Below are positions 49,790 through 61,500 of a stretch of DNA of 64,000 nucleotides, one piece after another. The translations under genes and the position numbers were made by a program. Origin of the DNA: Ectocarpus siliculosus (Eukaryota > Sar > Phaeophyceae > Ectocarpales > Ectocarpaceae); NCBI GenBank assembly GCA_000310025.1, contig FN649748.1:1979829-2043828 (forward strand). The letters run 5' to 3'. The notes under the pieces are model-generated. The model was not told the DNA's origin and did not search any database. It saw only the letters and a list, made by a program, of their open reading frames with translations. Each line of letters begins with the position of its first letter. Within the stretch, counting starts at the first letter, position 1.

Positions 49790-50140
49790 TCAGACATGAC
49801 TTTGTTCTGGAAAATTCCCTCCCCTTTCTGCCGGTGGACACCTCCTACTTTCGTGGTTGGTGTTAAATATTTGTGTGCGGAGCAATTTTTCGCTGCCGAA
49901 AAAACCCGTCTCTTTGGAGATACGCAAATTCTTCAGTGCATTATGAGTTTCTAGCCCCCGCCTTCACAAGCAGTACGGCCGTGAGGTTGGCGGTTTCGAC
50001 CAAACTCTTTGGGAGCAAGAGCGCGAAAATATCGTGCTCACCGGTTCTTATGCTAAATTTAGTCAATGCTCAAGAGTTTCGCCAGCATTTGCTTGGTTCT
50101 GGAGACAAAATATTGTTGGAATATTTGGCACTACCGTAAG
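49790..50140 (+). pseudogene. NADAR (YbiA-like, DUF1768) domain remnant, broken
   Basis: The plus strand carries the family signature in order. SPFCRWTPPTFVV matches the usual SPFSxW motif, AEQFFAAEKTRLFGD matches AEQYxMAEKAxLFGD, LWEQERENIV and GSYAKFSQ follow, and a segment like the C-terminal FRQHLL...GD..LLE comes last. NADAR proteins act on NAD/ADP-ribose-linked substrates as N-glycosidases. Here the pieces lie in different frames with about two breaks, so no intact domain is encoded. The upstream Pro/Ser/Asp-rich frame (49622 on) is in register with the first piece. It may be an old host gene or cargo of a decayed element. Confidence 0.72.
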
Positions 50141-52592
50141 CTTCAGCATTAGGTAGTCAGCTTGACTACACAGTTCAAATATTGTCAATGTCGCTATGTC
50201 GTGTCGTAGATAAAATTCCGTGTGATCCGTTAATACTCGGAATAAGGAGACATTCATAGTTGGTTGATGTTGTGTGCTTCATATCCAGAAATAATCTGCA
50301 TCCTCTATGTAGATTTCCAGAAAAATATCACAGGCAGTGCAAGTAGCTCAGACTTGCGTGCTTGAATGAATGAATATTCGTATGCGCTCTGCAGCCGAAC
50401 TTGGAAGTAGTTCAATCAATTGTTGAAGCATTCTGCGTTTTGTCGTACGTCAGTGCAAGTAATCACTTGTGCGTGCAAGTACTTGATGTGCATACGTTGC
50501 ACAAGTTCGAGGGCATGGTGTTGAAGTTATATTTCCAGAAACGTACCGTAGGTTACCAGTATGTTATTGTTGTGGCCAGCCAGCGTTGTGTTCACTCGCT
50601 CGCTCATACTGTAGTCTATTTCACCACGAAGGGGCTATAAGATTATATTATACAAGGATAAGACTACGCCATACTTACGGGACGGGTTCGACGACGATGA
50701 TATTCCGCGATCGTGCGTTAACCGCTGCGTAGTCTACATGTTTTTAGTCGCCTGGGCGACCTTCCCGCCAATGATGGCGAAAAACAAATTGTCTTCACCA
50801 CGTGGGAACCGTTCGTCGGAAGTGGCGACAGTATGCATGCCGCACGGTGACCTTACGACTCGCACGAACGTGCAATGTTTCATTCGGCAAGACCCAGCAA
50901 TAGAGTAGCGAGTATCCATATGCATGCGGTGGATCCTTCCAGTGATAATGCGAGGGAAAGGTGGTGGTGGTGTCGTGTTGCGACACGAAGAACCAACAAT
51001 GGCCCATCTTCTTCCGACCTACGCACCAACTTGGTGACTAGCATCTAATTTGTTCGCGGATACCTGTCGAGCAAAAGGCTGCTTTAAGAACCGTTGCAAG
51101 AACCGTTTTCTAAAGGTGGACGTGGTACACCCTCACGGCGTTGCTACGGCACCACTGTACTGCACCCCAACACAGCAGCGCGGCCATACATATCAGCAGC
51201 ATCCGCAGCCTACCGTAAACAAACTCCTTTCTTTCCCCCCGACGGGATTGATCCCATATGCATATCTTACATGACAACGTTATTTTTCAAGGGCATATCA
51301 TTGGCCGGCCGCCACAGTACTGGGTCCTCCACCTCTTTCTCAAAAAGCAAGTCGTAATCGTTAACCCTATTAACCCTACTGAGTCAAACTTTGAGCGGCT
51401 AGACATCTTCATTCTAGGCTTGACAGTGTATTGTCAAGAGGGCCGCGGCCAGGTATCATGCACGTATCTATACGTTTGGTATCTTGCGGTACGAACATTT
51501 GATGGGCACATCATTCCCTCTGGCAATGAACGCGCCCAAAGCTATCAACTTTCCAACCAAAATAATCCACATTAATATGAACGCCGTTAAAATAAGGCAT
51601 ACACTCTCTTTCATCGCACTTCACCAATCAGCACGGTTATTTCTCGCAAACTCTTCTTCGGGTTGCAGCCATTACGCGAACGACCGTCGTGCCTCTACGC
51701 CGTTTCCTCTTTCTTCAACCAATCGCGACGTTACAATTTCTCGAATTGGTGTAGCGCTATATACTTGAATACCAAAACAACACTCGGCTTTATTTGTTGC
51801 GGTCCGAGCTTAGTTTCCTAATGTTATTTTCGACTATAGTAACTAAGTGGCGTATCGTTTATGAACACTTATCCTCCGCCGTGCGCCCTAAATCTCCAGC
51901 TTTACATACATCGACGCCAGCTGGCGATACCACTATTTATGCCACCAACCGCCGCGTGCTTCACAATGCTACCAGAATGCAGGAAATGACTATTCGTCGT
52001 GGCATCCTAGCTTCAATCCAGCGGACAACGACGCACCTGAGTCCGGTGTACAACAAGCCCAAATTCGGTCCTCTTGGCATTCAGGTTCAACACGCGGGTT
52101 TGGCGGCGTAAAAAAGAAAATACTTTACGTGTACTTTTGCCCTGGCAGGTACAATTTGTATGTTGGCCATATCACAAAACCGATATTTGCCCCTCGTCCA
52201 TACGTGCATACCACCTCGAGCTACAGACGACGACGACACGACAAGACGTCTAAAAATGAACCACGGCAGACGTCCGCAACAAAAGACGTACGTGCGCGCA
52301 GGCCTACCTACCTGCACTCAAGCGAGTGAAACGGAACGGGTCTAGGCTACCACGGATATGTTGCTAGCTCTCGCAGATTTCACCGTCGTCCCTGCCAGGG
52401 AGGCAAAAGAACACCGGCCGACCTATTCCTACTCCACCGTCCGACATACGGTCTTCACTGTACAAATGAACATTAAAACCCGAACCAACATCGAAGGGAA
52501 AAAGCCGCACGAAAGCAGCAGAGGAAGACAAATGAATGCAAGCGACAACCAACTGTAGTTTTAGACCCGTACCCCCCCGAGACTAAAATACA
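50141..52592. other. Region without a supported gene
   Basis: AT-richer than its surroundings. No exon, repeat or RNA gene could be supported. Confidence 0.5.
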
Positions 52593-52599
52593 AGAGAGC

Positions 52600-52641
<42 letters not shown>

Positions 52642-52657
52642 AAGAGAGAGAGAGAGG
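52593..52657. repeat. GA microsatellite
   Basis: About 65 bp of GA dinucleotides with a few A interruptions. Confidence 0.95.
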
Positions 52658-53648
52658 ACGAGCAAGACAGATACATCCACCCGGGATCACAAACAAGGAA
52701 CTCCAGAGGAACACCAGCGCCGGGAAAATTGACGCCAAATGGATGGACGTGACCAACGCCCGGTTCGCGCATGCATCTGGTCAAACAACGATGCAAAAGC
52801 GGGGCGGCGCACGCCCGCTCGATACCCCCCCCCCCCGCCTACTTGCTTGGCGTCACCGACAAGAGAACAAAAGCGAAAACGACACATGCACACTACTACG
52901 AAATTTTTAACAGCTAACAGGGACGACGACGACTTTGTGAGCATGAACCCAGGCTCCGACAAAGGGTTCGATCGGACAACCAGCAATCCTTCACACTGGC
53001 CCACGACACACGGGAATCAAACAACAACACAACAGACTTTAACGAGGGCCGAGTCACAATACCCGGCCCAGAAAAATATGCAAGCCGAGGTCCGTCGGCG
53101 GTCATCAAGCATCCAAGTTGTACCCCAAACGATTTCGAGTTCCGACCTTGGTATTATGTTGCGGCCGTACGCGATCAGCCGTCCCCCGAGTCAACCCTTA
53201 CCCATCTTGCGATTTGCAGAATACCCTGTTACAGGCAGGTAGTCTAACCAAACAATAAACCAATATAATGTATTTGTACACACAGCACATGTGCACAGAA
53301 AAACTCAGAGGTCGTCGACAGGGTGGCGCGACGAGGGAACCGTCACCGGACCCCCAACACACGCGGCGCCACCACGCCAGCACTGGAGGGACAGCCAACG
53401 TCCCAAGCCCGGCCTCTTCCGTGCTGCCTCATTCCCAAGGGCAACTAACGCCTCCAGCACTAAACGATCCCAGGATTCATTGCCACCGGCCTCCAGACGC
53501 TAACTTACCGCCTGTCCCCCTCACCGACTGCCGTCGCCACAAGCGACGCGCACGGCCAACTCCTCATGGCCCCGAGGCAATGCGCACACCACCCCCCGCG
53601 CCAAGACCTTCTGCTACCCCCGCGACGAGCACCCAAGCCGCTGCTCGC
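52658..53648. other. 3' flank of gene C
   Basis: No exon supported. A C run at 52828-52837 and the presumed 3' UTR and polyadenylation region of gene C (minus strand) lie here. Confidence 0.45.
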
Positions 53649-53812
53649 CTAGAAAGGGTTCTCCACGCTCGCCCGGCGCCTCCTCTGCCTCGCCGCCGTC
53701 GCCGCTGCCCCGACACCGCTCGCAAAGGCGGCGCCGTCGCTGCCGGCACTGCCGATGCTCCCGACCGATCCCACGGACCGACGCCGGTCTTTGTTCGCCT
53801 TCGCTGCCTTAG

Positions 53813-53853
<41 letters not shown>

Positions 53854-56800
53854 TGGGCTGTACCGGTAGCGGCGAAGCTCCTCTCCGCGCTCACCGCGCG
53901 CTGCCTCTGGAGGTGCTGCAGCTGCTCCAGCTTCTTGAGCTTCTGCTGCTGGAAGAGCTGCTGGTGTTCCTCCTCGGCCGTCGAGGCAGACGGCGACGGC
54001 GCCTGGTGAGCGGCGGCGGCGGTGAGGTAACCGCCGCTGTTGTCGTCCTGCGTGGCGAAAAACCACGGCTCGTCGAAACCCTCTCGATCTTCGGAGACCC
54101 CCCGAGAGGGTTCTCCGCACGACGCCGCGTCTCCGTTGCCGCCGCCGGCCGTCGCGGCCGCAGCGGCGGCGGCCTTGCCGCCGTGCTCCAGCATGATCGC
54201 CCGAACTCGGCGCCGAACGCCTCGGTCCTCCCGTTCTGCCGCCTTCCGCTGATCGGCAAGCGCCCGGTCCTTCAACTGTCGTACAATCAAAACAGAAAAA
54301 AATAAAATAAAGTAAAGCGGCCGGACGCCGGGGCAGCCGAGGAGAGGTTCGCCCTCATGGCCACCATAGTCAACAGCCGTGGGCAAAAATACCTTTTCCA
54401 CCCCGACGTTCGCTTTTGCTCACATGGATTCACAATTCTCAGCCCACACAGATCCCACAGCAATCACAACGGGCTCCGGAGAAGTCTGCAAATATGGTGC
54501 GTATGGCCTAGGCCTAGAAAGTTTCGTGGTGATCCGACCATCACCGGGGGAGAGTGCTCCGGTGATGTGATGCGAGGTCGGGTTTCTTGTTATTCTCGAG
54601 GGGGGCGGGGTATACCTAGCGGAAGCGGAAAAGAAAATAGTTCGTGTACCGATTCTGGTTGACCATAAGAATCGGTCTTGTCGGATTTTGGTTCTACTCA
54701 CCATTTAGAAGTAATACACTTGAAGTATAGGGAGCCCGTGAAGGGATGAAAAATTAGGACCCCCCGTTGGTCCGGGGGATGACAATTTACTAGGGGGGGC
54801 ACGTAGCACGCCACTCTTCTGCTCGTGAGGGCCGCATCAAGGAAAGAGATGAAAGATGAACTACAGCGTACCACCTGGCGTACGACCGAGGAGAAAAAAA
54901 GGCCTTTCAGTACAGTACATACTACGGGAACATATGACGGGTCACGGTGACAGCAAAAATACTAACGAAAAACGGTAGCCGGGTAGCCCTCTCCCCGGAA
55001 TTTTCAATGAGACAAGAATATCCCCCTAAAAAAGATTGGCCACACGCAAAAACGACAACAGTAAGTACAACATGTCCGCGTAAGCGCCTCCTCGAAACGA
55101 ACTCCAATGAGAGAAGCATTGTTCCCATCCAAAAAGGGATACGTTTCTGAAAGGGATGCACGCGTACCGTCCTGTTCACCGCACCTCCATTTAGAGAAGC
55201 GGTGTTCCCATGATACGCAAATTATGTTTCAAAAATAGATTAGGTTTTCGTTTACCACGCGTCCAATGAGAGAAACGGTGTTCCCATGATAGAAAATCGC
55301 AAACTACGTTTCGTAAAGGGATGCAGGCGTACCGTAGTCCCGCACTGCTGTTCACCACACTGTACCGCACCTCATTCTCGGCCTGAGCGTAAGCCTTCTC
55401 TAGGTTGTTCATCCTCGTCGAAACCTCTTCGTACATGGTGGACAGCTGCTCCAGCTTCCCGCGAAGGTTATCCTGCGTTGTTTTGGTCGTTCATCATCAA
55501 AGGATTACTACTGTGGGTCGCGGGGGTTGCTCAGCTGTTGAGAGGGCGAAGGATGAGAAAAATTAACCGCAGCAGCAGCAGCAGCAGCAGCCGGTAGCCG
55601 TGAACTTAAAAAAAAGAAAAGGATGTGTCACCATCGTCAAGGCTCACGGCACGCTGCAGGAAGAAACCCCACCAGGTCCGATATTGGAAAATACACAATA
55701 CAGGCATTTGGATATCGATACGTTCCTATCGCTACAAGTATCAGCGTCCGTAAACCTGTTTCGCAGGTTGACTAGGGGTGTGTCGACGTAAAGGCAGAAA
55801 AAAATAATGCACACCTTCACTGCTGCAACCCCGCTGACCCGCTCGTCCCGTTCCGCAGCTAGCGCCTTGCATGAACGCTCCACCTCCAGGTTAATCCTGG
55901 CCTCCCGCTGCACCAGCCTCATCGCGGCTTCCTCTGAACGAATTATTTGCGCAGAACACATCAAACCACACAATGGGGGAGGGGGAGCAGACGGCCACAC
56001 CCCTGTGACTATCCCGGCAGTCGACCGGCTTAGGCTCAAGGGCATCTCAAATAACTTGGCTGTATATATATTGTAGAAGCTTATGCTCAACAGATGGTTC
56101 AACAATAGTAGAGAAGATTCGGCTCCACATGCATATTGAAGACGGCCTGCCCCCAGGCGGGCGGGATGGTCCTACCTTGCAGCTGCTGCTCCACCTTCAC
56201 CAGGTATACCTCCAGACGACGGCTCTGCACAGCCGACATCTCCAGCTGCACGCGGCGGCGATCACCAGCACGAACGGGCGGGAGATTAGTCGGCGTTTAC
56301 CGTAGCGAGGTCAATAACAGCCAGGTGTTCGAGGGGTGGGAGCAAGCGACCACCCCAAGCACAAACCCAATCCCCGTCAGCAAGCGAGAGCCATGCAAAC
56401 AAAAGCTGCAGAGACGCGGCAGAGGAGCTTCCATCAGACGCTGCGAAACAAAAAATACTAAAAATAAAAAACTAGTTCGCGTTCCGGGATCCAGAGGCAC
56501 AGCCAGCTCCTCGCGTCCGCATGGTATGGTGGGGGCCGAAGCCGACCAGCGGCTACGGAATTGAGTCGGAAGAGGAGGGTTTGATTGCAAATCCAGTCCA
56601 TGCACGGTGCGACACGGGAACAGGGTTGTGGTACGGTCGCTGTTCGAGCAAGCATGTCGCCAGGGCCGGCCGGTTCACGCCGGGCCAGAGGCATCGAACC
56701 ACCGCACGAGCCCCAAAAACAAATTACCAGGACATCGAACAACATAACTTTAAATATTCCCGGCCGCTACCAGGCCACCCCGCCGGAACAGACAGTCACT

Positions 56801-59800
56801 TCATTTTGAAGGAGAATCGTCGAGAACAGTTGAGCGAGTCACGGCGCCCCCGCTCGCCCGACAGATTAAACCATGCGCACTCAGCGTAACGTGCTGTTGA
56901 ACACACCCTGTGCGGTTCACGAACAGGCTTTGCTCCGCGTCAAAACCAACGGCATGGCTCCCGGCTTCATGAAAGCTCCCGGCTTCATGAAAACCCGGCG
57001 CGTAGATGACGACGCACGGCAGACGACACCCGCAATCAATCGCTTTCAAGAGAGCGGGCTGATTCACTCTGCTGGACCCCAATTTCGATATTAGAACGGC
57101 GGCAAAGAAAACATCTCGTCCAGATGGAGGTTTCTCGAGATACTTATCGTACATACCAGCAACCTCTGCATCGCCCATGCTACAGTATGACCTTCCACAC
57201 ATGAAACCACGGGTGGCGGCCTCCTGAGCAACAAACGGGACAAACGGGGCAGACACCTACCTCGAGCTTGCTAGCCTTTTCCTGAAGCCGCCGCTCCTCC
57301 TCCTCGATCTCGCCCATGCCAACCACGCCGACCCCGGTCCCCGCGTCGTTGCCGCCACCTCCAGCTTCAGTCGCCGACGCCGACGCGGTCACCGCCACCT
57401 CGCTGTTAGAGGCGCTCCCTCTCCGGTGGTGCGATGCCGGTGCCGACACCACCGCCGTTGACGACACCAGCGACCCGATGCCAACGGCCGGCGCTGGCGG
57501 GGATGCCGGTTGCTGCTGCTGCTGCTGCGGCGGCTGCTGCTGACGGCCCACCCCGCGAGCAGACCGCAGAAGCTTACTAGTGATGCTGCTTCCGCTGGCC
57601 GGGGCCGCCTGATTGGAGGTTTAACGGACAGAAATAGGGCATGTGTTAAGCGTTAAGTATAAAGATATGTAAATATATTACCGTCGCATTTGTTTCGAAA
57701 GTTGGTGAGAGGTTTCGTCTTGTTGAAGAAGTGAAGGATTCGCCGTTGAACAAAAAGAACAAAAAATTGTTTGCAACTGCCCCCGTCGCGTCGTCGTTGG
57801 GCAACGGACACGCAAGGACGCGTTGGCACGCTGCGCGAACTCGTCCGAGAAGAACTCGTCCGAGAAGAGAGAGGTAGTCCCGGGGAGGGGTGTTTGTGTA
57901 GCGGTAAGGGGTTTGCTGTACACGACGGAGAGAGCCCACGAAGCCAAACGCAATACCAACAATAGCCTTTACGTCAAAGGTATCTGTACGGCTGAGTCTT
58001 ACGGCGTGATTATTTCCGGATTGGATTTGGGGGGGGGGGACTTTTCTGAGCCAAAAAAATAATTTGGGCGTCTTACGGGTAAGAAAATGGCAATTTCCAA
58101 CAGCCCAAAATCCAACCGCGCAGTTTCCAACAGCGATTCCGGCCGGCCTGTTAGAAAATTGGCCCATGTTCCAACAGCGGTCCTGTTGGAATATCGCTGT
58201 TAGAAAAGGGGTGGGGTACCCCCTGGTCACACGCCGATCGTGCCAGAACGAGGAACTACACCGACTGCTAGCCAAACAGAGGCCAGTATCATGAGGTCAT
58301 GTACAAACCCTCTGCAGGTATCTAAAATTCAGGGCGTTCTGCGTCGTGTTGGCCGCACACGAGCCGAAAACGTCAACCCTGCCACATTGCTCTGCTGACG
58401 TTCTTGCCTTTGGGCCGAAAAGAGCCATTTTTGCGCCTGCTGCATGTGTGACCAGTTCAAAACGCATGCCAGAGAGAGGCCTTAAGCCGTCGACATCCAC
58501 AAACTGCAGCCAATGGCGTGTGTTCACACTCATACCCTCTGCTTGCGTACAAGAAACAGAGCGTGTTGTCCAGTTTTGATTGCACACGTGAACCAAAGTG
58601 TGTTGCGCTGTTGACTTTTTGGTATTTGTTCTTGTTCCGCCGCGTTTTTGCTCCGTGTGTCACCCGCGACCAGCAAAAACGCATGCCAGAGAGAGGCCTT
58701 TGGCCGACGACATTCACAAACAGCAGGCAGTGGCGTGTGGTCATACACATACCCTCTGCTCGCGTACCAGAAACAGAGCGTATTGTCCAGTTTTGATTGC
58801 ACACGGCCTGCAAACGTGAATCGAGGTGTGGTTCGGTGTTGCCTTTTTTGGACGTTGCTCTTTTTTTCTGCCGCTTGCTCCCAGTCGAGTGTGATCAGTG
58901 TACAACGCATGCCATCAGAGAGAGGTTTTTGGCCGACGACATCCACAAAATGCAGCCACTGGCGTGCGATGATACATATGCCCTCTGCAGGCGACCCATA
59001 AATAGGGCGCTCGGTGTCTTGTTGGTCGCACACGAGCCAAAACTGTGTACTGAAGCATGTCGTGAATCACAAGAACATGAATCAGCCTCTTTTTTCCCTT
59101 CAGAAAAAATGTACCTCGAGGAACCGTAAGACGGTCGTTTGGATCTTGATAATTTTTTCCGTGCAGGCCACCCCCCCCCCGACCGACAGAAAAAAAAAAT
59201 CTCCGAAATAATGAAATAATCACGCCGCAAGACTCAGCCTAAGTTGGGCCGAAGTCGGCGGTGAGTGGAGTATTGTGACATCGGCCCAACTTGTCGCTTG
59301 CGGCCTTCCCCATTTACCAACGACTGCGACTGCTGTGCTACAGCAGTATAAAGTTTGGTTTCGTTCCAAGCGTGCGTCTGCCTGGGGCCAGCACGTCGGC
59401 GGCAACATATGGCAAGACATGAGCCTCTCCTGTCCTTCGCGGGTGTGTGCAGGAAAGGGGGTCGACTAGATGCAACTTCAATCCCTCTAAAAAATACTTC
59501 AGACTGCAAGACGCACTCTGGCGCTTCGCCACGGCGAAGGTCGTGCCTACAAAGCCTCGCCAGTTGTGGGAATACAATCGAGGAGACCGAACAAAAATCG
59601 TGGAAAATAAAATAGGATGGAGAAGGCACAACAACAGACGTGTGCATGAAAACCGTACATGCCGACATCCGGGCGACTTCCGGACTTAACAAAAGGCACC
59701 GTACTTACATAGTCGATAGGCGCACAGGTGTGTCATACTCCACACGTGCGACTAGTTGTAGCAGTTCTACTGCTGTACCCCTTTCCAAGGCCGCGTCTGG

Positions 59801-60810
59801 TACATAGAATGTCACCAAATGAAGCCTGGTACTGCTGTACGCTGGCGCTTCCGCGGGGAGTAAAGTATGGTATGCATATGTACAAACGAGATAACAATTC
59901 TGACGGGTTCACCTACGTGCGCACACACCTGCAGGAGCTGAAGACATGCAGTAGTATGTAGCACGACCAAGCGTCGTTAGTTATCACCGACACAACCAAC
60001 AATGATGCTTTGCGTCCGTTACGGATTGTCCCCGCTGCCGTAGACTTTGCCCACCTCATGCTCGAACCGCTGCCCTTTGCTGTTCACCGCGCGACCCCCG
60101 GCGCCTACCACCTCCTCCATCGCAGACTCCCGCCTGATCCTGTCGATCATGACCCTGATCTCCTCCTGGCTCGGGGCAACGGCATCCAAGTCACCGATCC
60201 CCCGGAGGGCATCCTCCTCCTCCTCCTCCTCCTCCTCCTCTTCCCGGTCCTCCTCGGCTCTCCTGCCGCCGAGGCTGGTGCGCCTGCCGACGCTCCCGAT
60301 GCTGCTGGAGCGGGGCTTGACGGCGCCGTTTCTCTCGACGGAGAGACGCTTCCTGGCGGAGCGCCTCGTTCCCGCGCCGACAGACGGCCGCTCTTGCGAG
60401 GAAGACGCGGTGGGGCGATCCACCGGCCCTGTCCGGGAGCCCCTGCCGCTCGACGGTGCCGTCGTCTGCTTGGTTGCTGAGGTCTGGCTTCGGCCGTTGG
60501 CCATTAAAGACAGCCGACCAGCGGCGCCCGCCCCCGCCTTTCCTCCCGCCAGTCTGGCGTTGCTGCCGGCGTAGCCGCGACGGGCGTCACTTCGCACCGT
60601 CGAGGAGGATGGGGTGGATGTCCTCCGGGAGGTGTTGCTGCTGGCGGCGGGCTGTCGCCGTTGTTGTTGTTGGTGCCTGGATGCTGATGTTGATGTCGTT
60701 GCAACGGCGGGATCGTCTTCCACGGAGCCCCAGTTGCTCAGGTGCTCACTGTCGGGGTGGCTGCCCTCGGGGCTGATTGTGGCCGGCACTAGTGATTCCA
60801 TCCGTGACAT
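53649..60810 (-). CDS. Gene C: multi-exon coiled-coil protein (about 673 aa model)
   Basis: Exons on the minus strand, all in matching phase: 60810-60055, 57608-57261, 56245-56176, 55933-55815, 55472-55371 and 54275-53649. The N-terminus (MSRMESLVPATISPEG) is Ser/Thr/Arg/Gln-rich and disordered, with an acidic run of about ten Glu near residue 205-215. Exon 2 is Gln/Pro-rich and then enters a long coiled coil (EEEERRLQEKASKLE onward) that continues across four splice junctions without a break in heptad-like pattern. The last exon has an Ala run, a poly-Gln run (14 Q, encoded by the CTG tract at 53818-53860) and a basic end RQRRRRASVENPF. This looks like a cytoskeletal or centrosomal/flagellar-type scaffold, but no family is recognised. 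The junction 60055/57608 spans 2.4 kb and could hide further exons. The other junctions are well supported. Confidence 0.65.
55080..55345. repeat. Degenerate 80-bp tandem repeats in a gene C intron
   Basis: Three diverged copies of a block containing gagagaa(g/a)c...gttcccat...cgtttc...aagggatgca lie around 55105-55165, 55192-55240 and 55265-55330, inside intron 54276-55370. Confidence 0.65.
58169..58191. other. Short perfect hairpin among repeated ttccaacag motifs
   Basis: TTCCAACAG and CTGTTGGAA flank a 5-nt loop. Variants of the same motif recur in both orientations across 58090-58210, suggesting a small inverted-repeat element in the gene C intron. Confidence 0.55.
58330..59040. repeat. 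Three tandem copies of a 217-226 bp repeat in a gene C intron
   Basis: The landmark cgcatgccagagagaggcct occurs at 58463 and 58680, and a variant with a 3-bp insertion occurs at 58906. The sequence around each landmark (ccgacgacatccacaaa..., then a tag for accctctgc and agaaacagagcg) is conserved. It lies inside the large intron 57609-60054. Confidence 0.85.
59224..59304. other. 81-bp nested inverted repeat (hairpin candidate)
   Basis: GCCGCAAG (59224-59231) pairs with CTTGCGGC (59297-59304), and AAGTTGGGCCGA (59241-59252) pairs with TCGGCCCAACTT (59281-59292). The symmetric spacing suggests a MITE-like remnant or a structured RNA. Confidence 0.7.
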
Positions 60811-61500
60811 TATCCTGCCCCCCTTCCTCCTGGTCGCCGCACACGCAACGAGATACACAAGAGCGTGTGTGCGCCAAACCAACGGTGACTCTGCAAATGG
60901 GAGAGACGGCTTGAGACACGCGGGGCAACCTGTACTTCCCGACGAATGGGAGACGGACATTTTTTTCGGAGAACCATGATGCCACTGTGCCCCTCTCGCC
61001 AAGCCCACGTTGCACATTGCACACTGACTTGCACATTTTGTCCTACTGCTTCACACCGCACCGCGAGAAGACCTCGCCCCGCCCGGCATTTTCCAGAAAT
61101 CTCTGCAGGCTTGCGGGTGCTCTAAAATCACAAGATTTTCTGCGCCAGACGCGCAAAAGCAACGTGTCCAGAGGAGAGGAAAACGAGCGACGACAACTCA
61201 TCTGGTACGGCAGTATCCTGGAAATAGGAGAGGACACACAACATCGCGGCACTGCTACCTAGCCTACCGCGTGAGTATCCCTCTGCCCATTCCTCCTAGA
61301 CGGCGGCGGCACACGGGGGAGGTGGATAGAACCAACGCGACCAACCGGGACTCGATAGCAACACACGAGGTGGCCTGGAGACCGGCGGACACTCGGCGGC
61401 ACACACACAGCGGGTTCCACCGCATCTGCCGGCATCCCGCCCAGACGAAGAAAAGCTCTGCCGCTGTTACAGCACCCCGTGCAACCAGCCGTGGGAAAGG
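60811..61500. promoter_or_regulatory. Shared intergenic region of divergent genes C and TRAPPC1
   Basis: 690 bp separate the start codons of gene C (minus, 60810) and TRAPPC1 (plus, 61501). No clear TATA box is seen on either side. The arrangement makes a bidirectional promoter likely. Confidence 0.45.

Noticed and set aside
53268-54305. 345-aa plus-strand open frame with a poly-Leu run
   Set aside because: Antisense shadow of gene C's last exon; poly-Leu is the reverse reading of its CAG (poly-Gln) tract.
59720-59832. Possible extra gene C exon on the minus strand ending at a strong donor (gtaagta)
   Set aside because: It is open and coding-like, but its phases do not fit between the exons at 60055 and 57608 without inventing further exons.
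60019-61017. Start of gene C at the upstream Met (61017)
   Set aside because: The extra 69 residues have no coding character and would overlap the region next to the TRAPPC1 promoter; the Met at 60810 begins the conserved-looking Ser-rich N-terminus.
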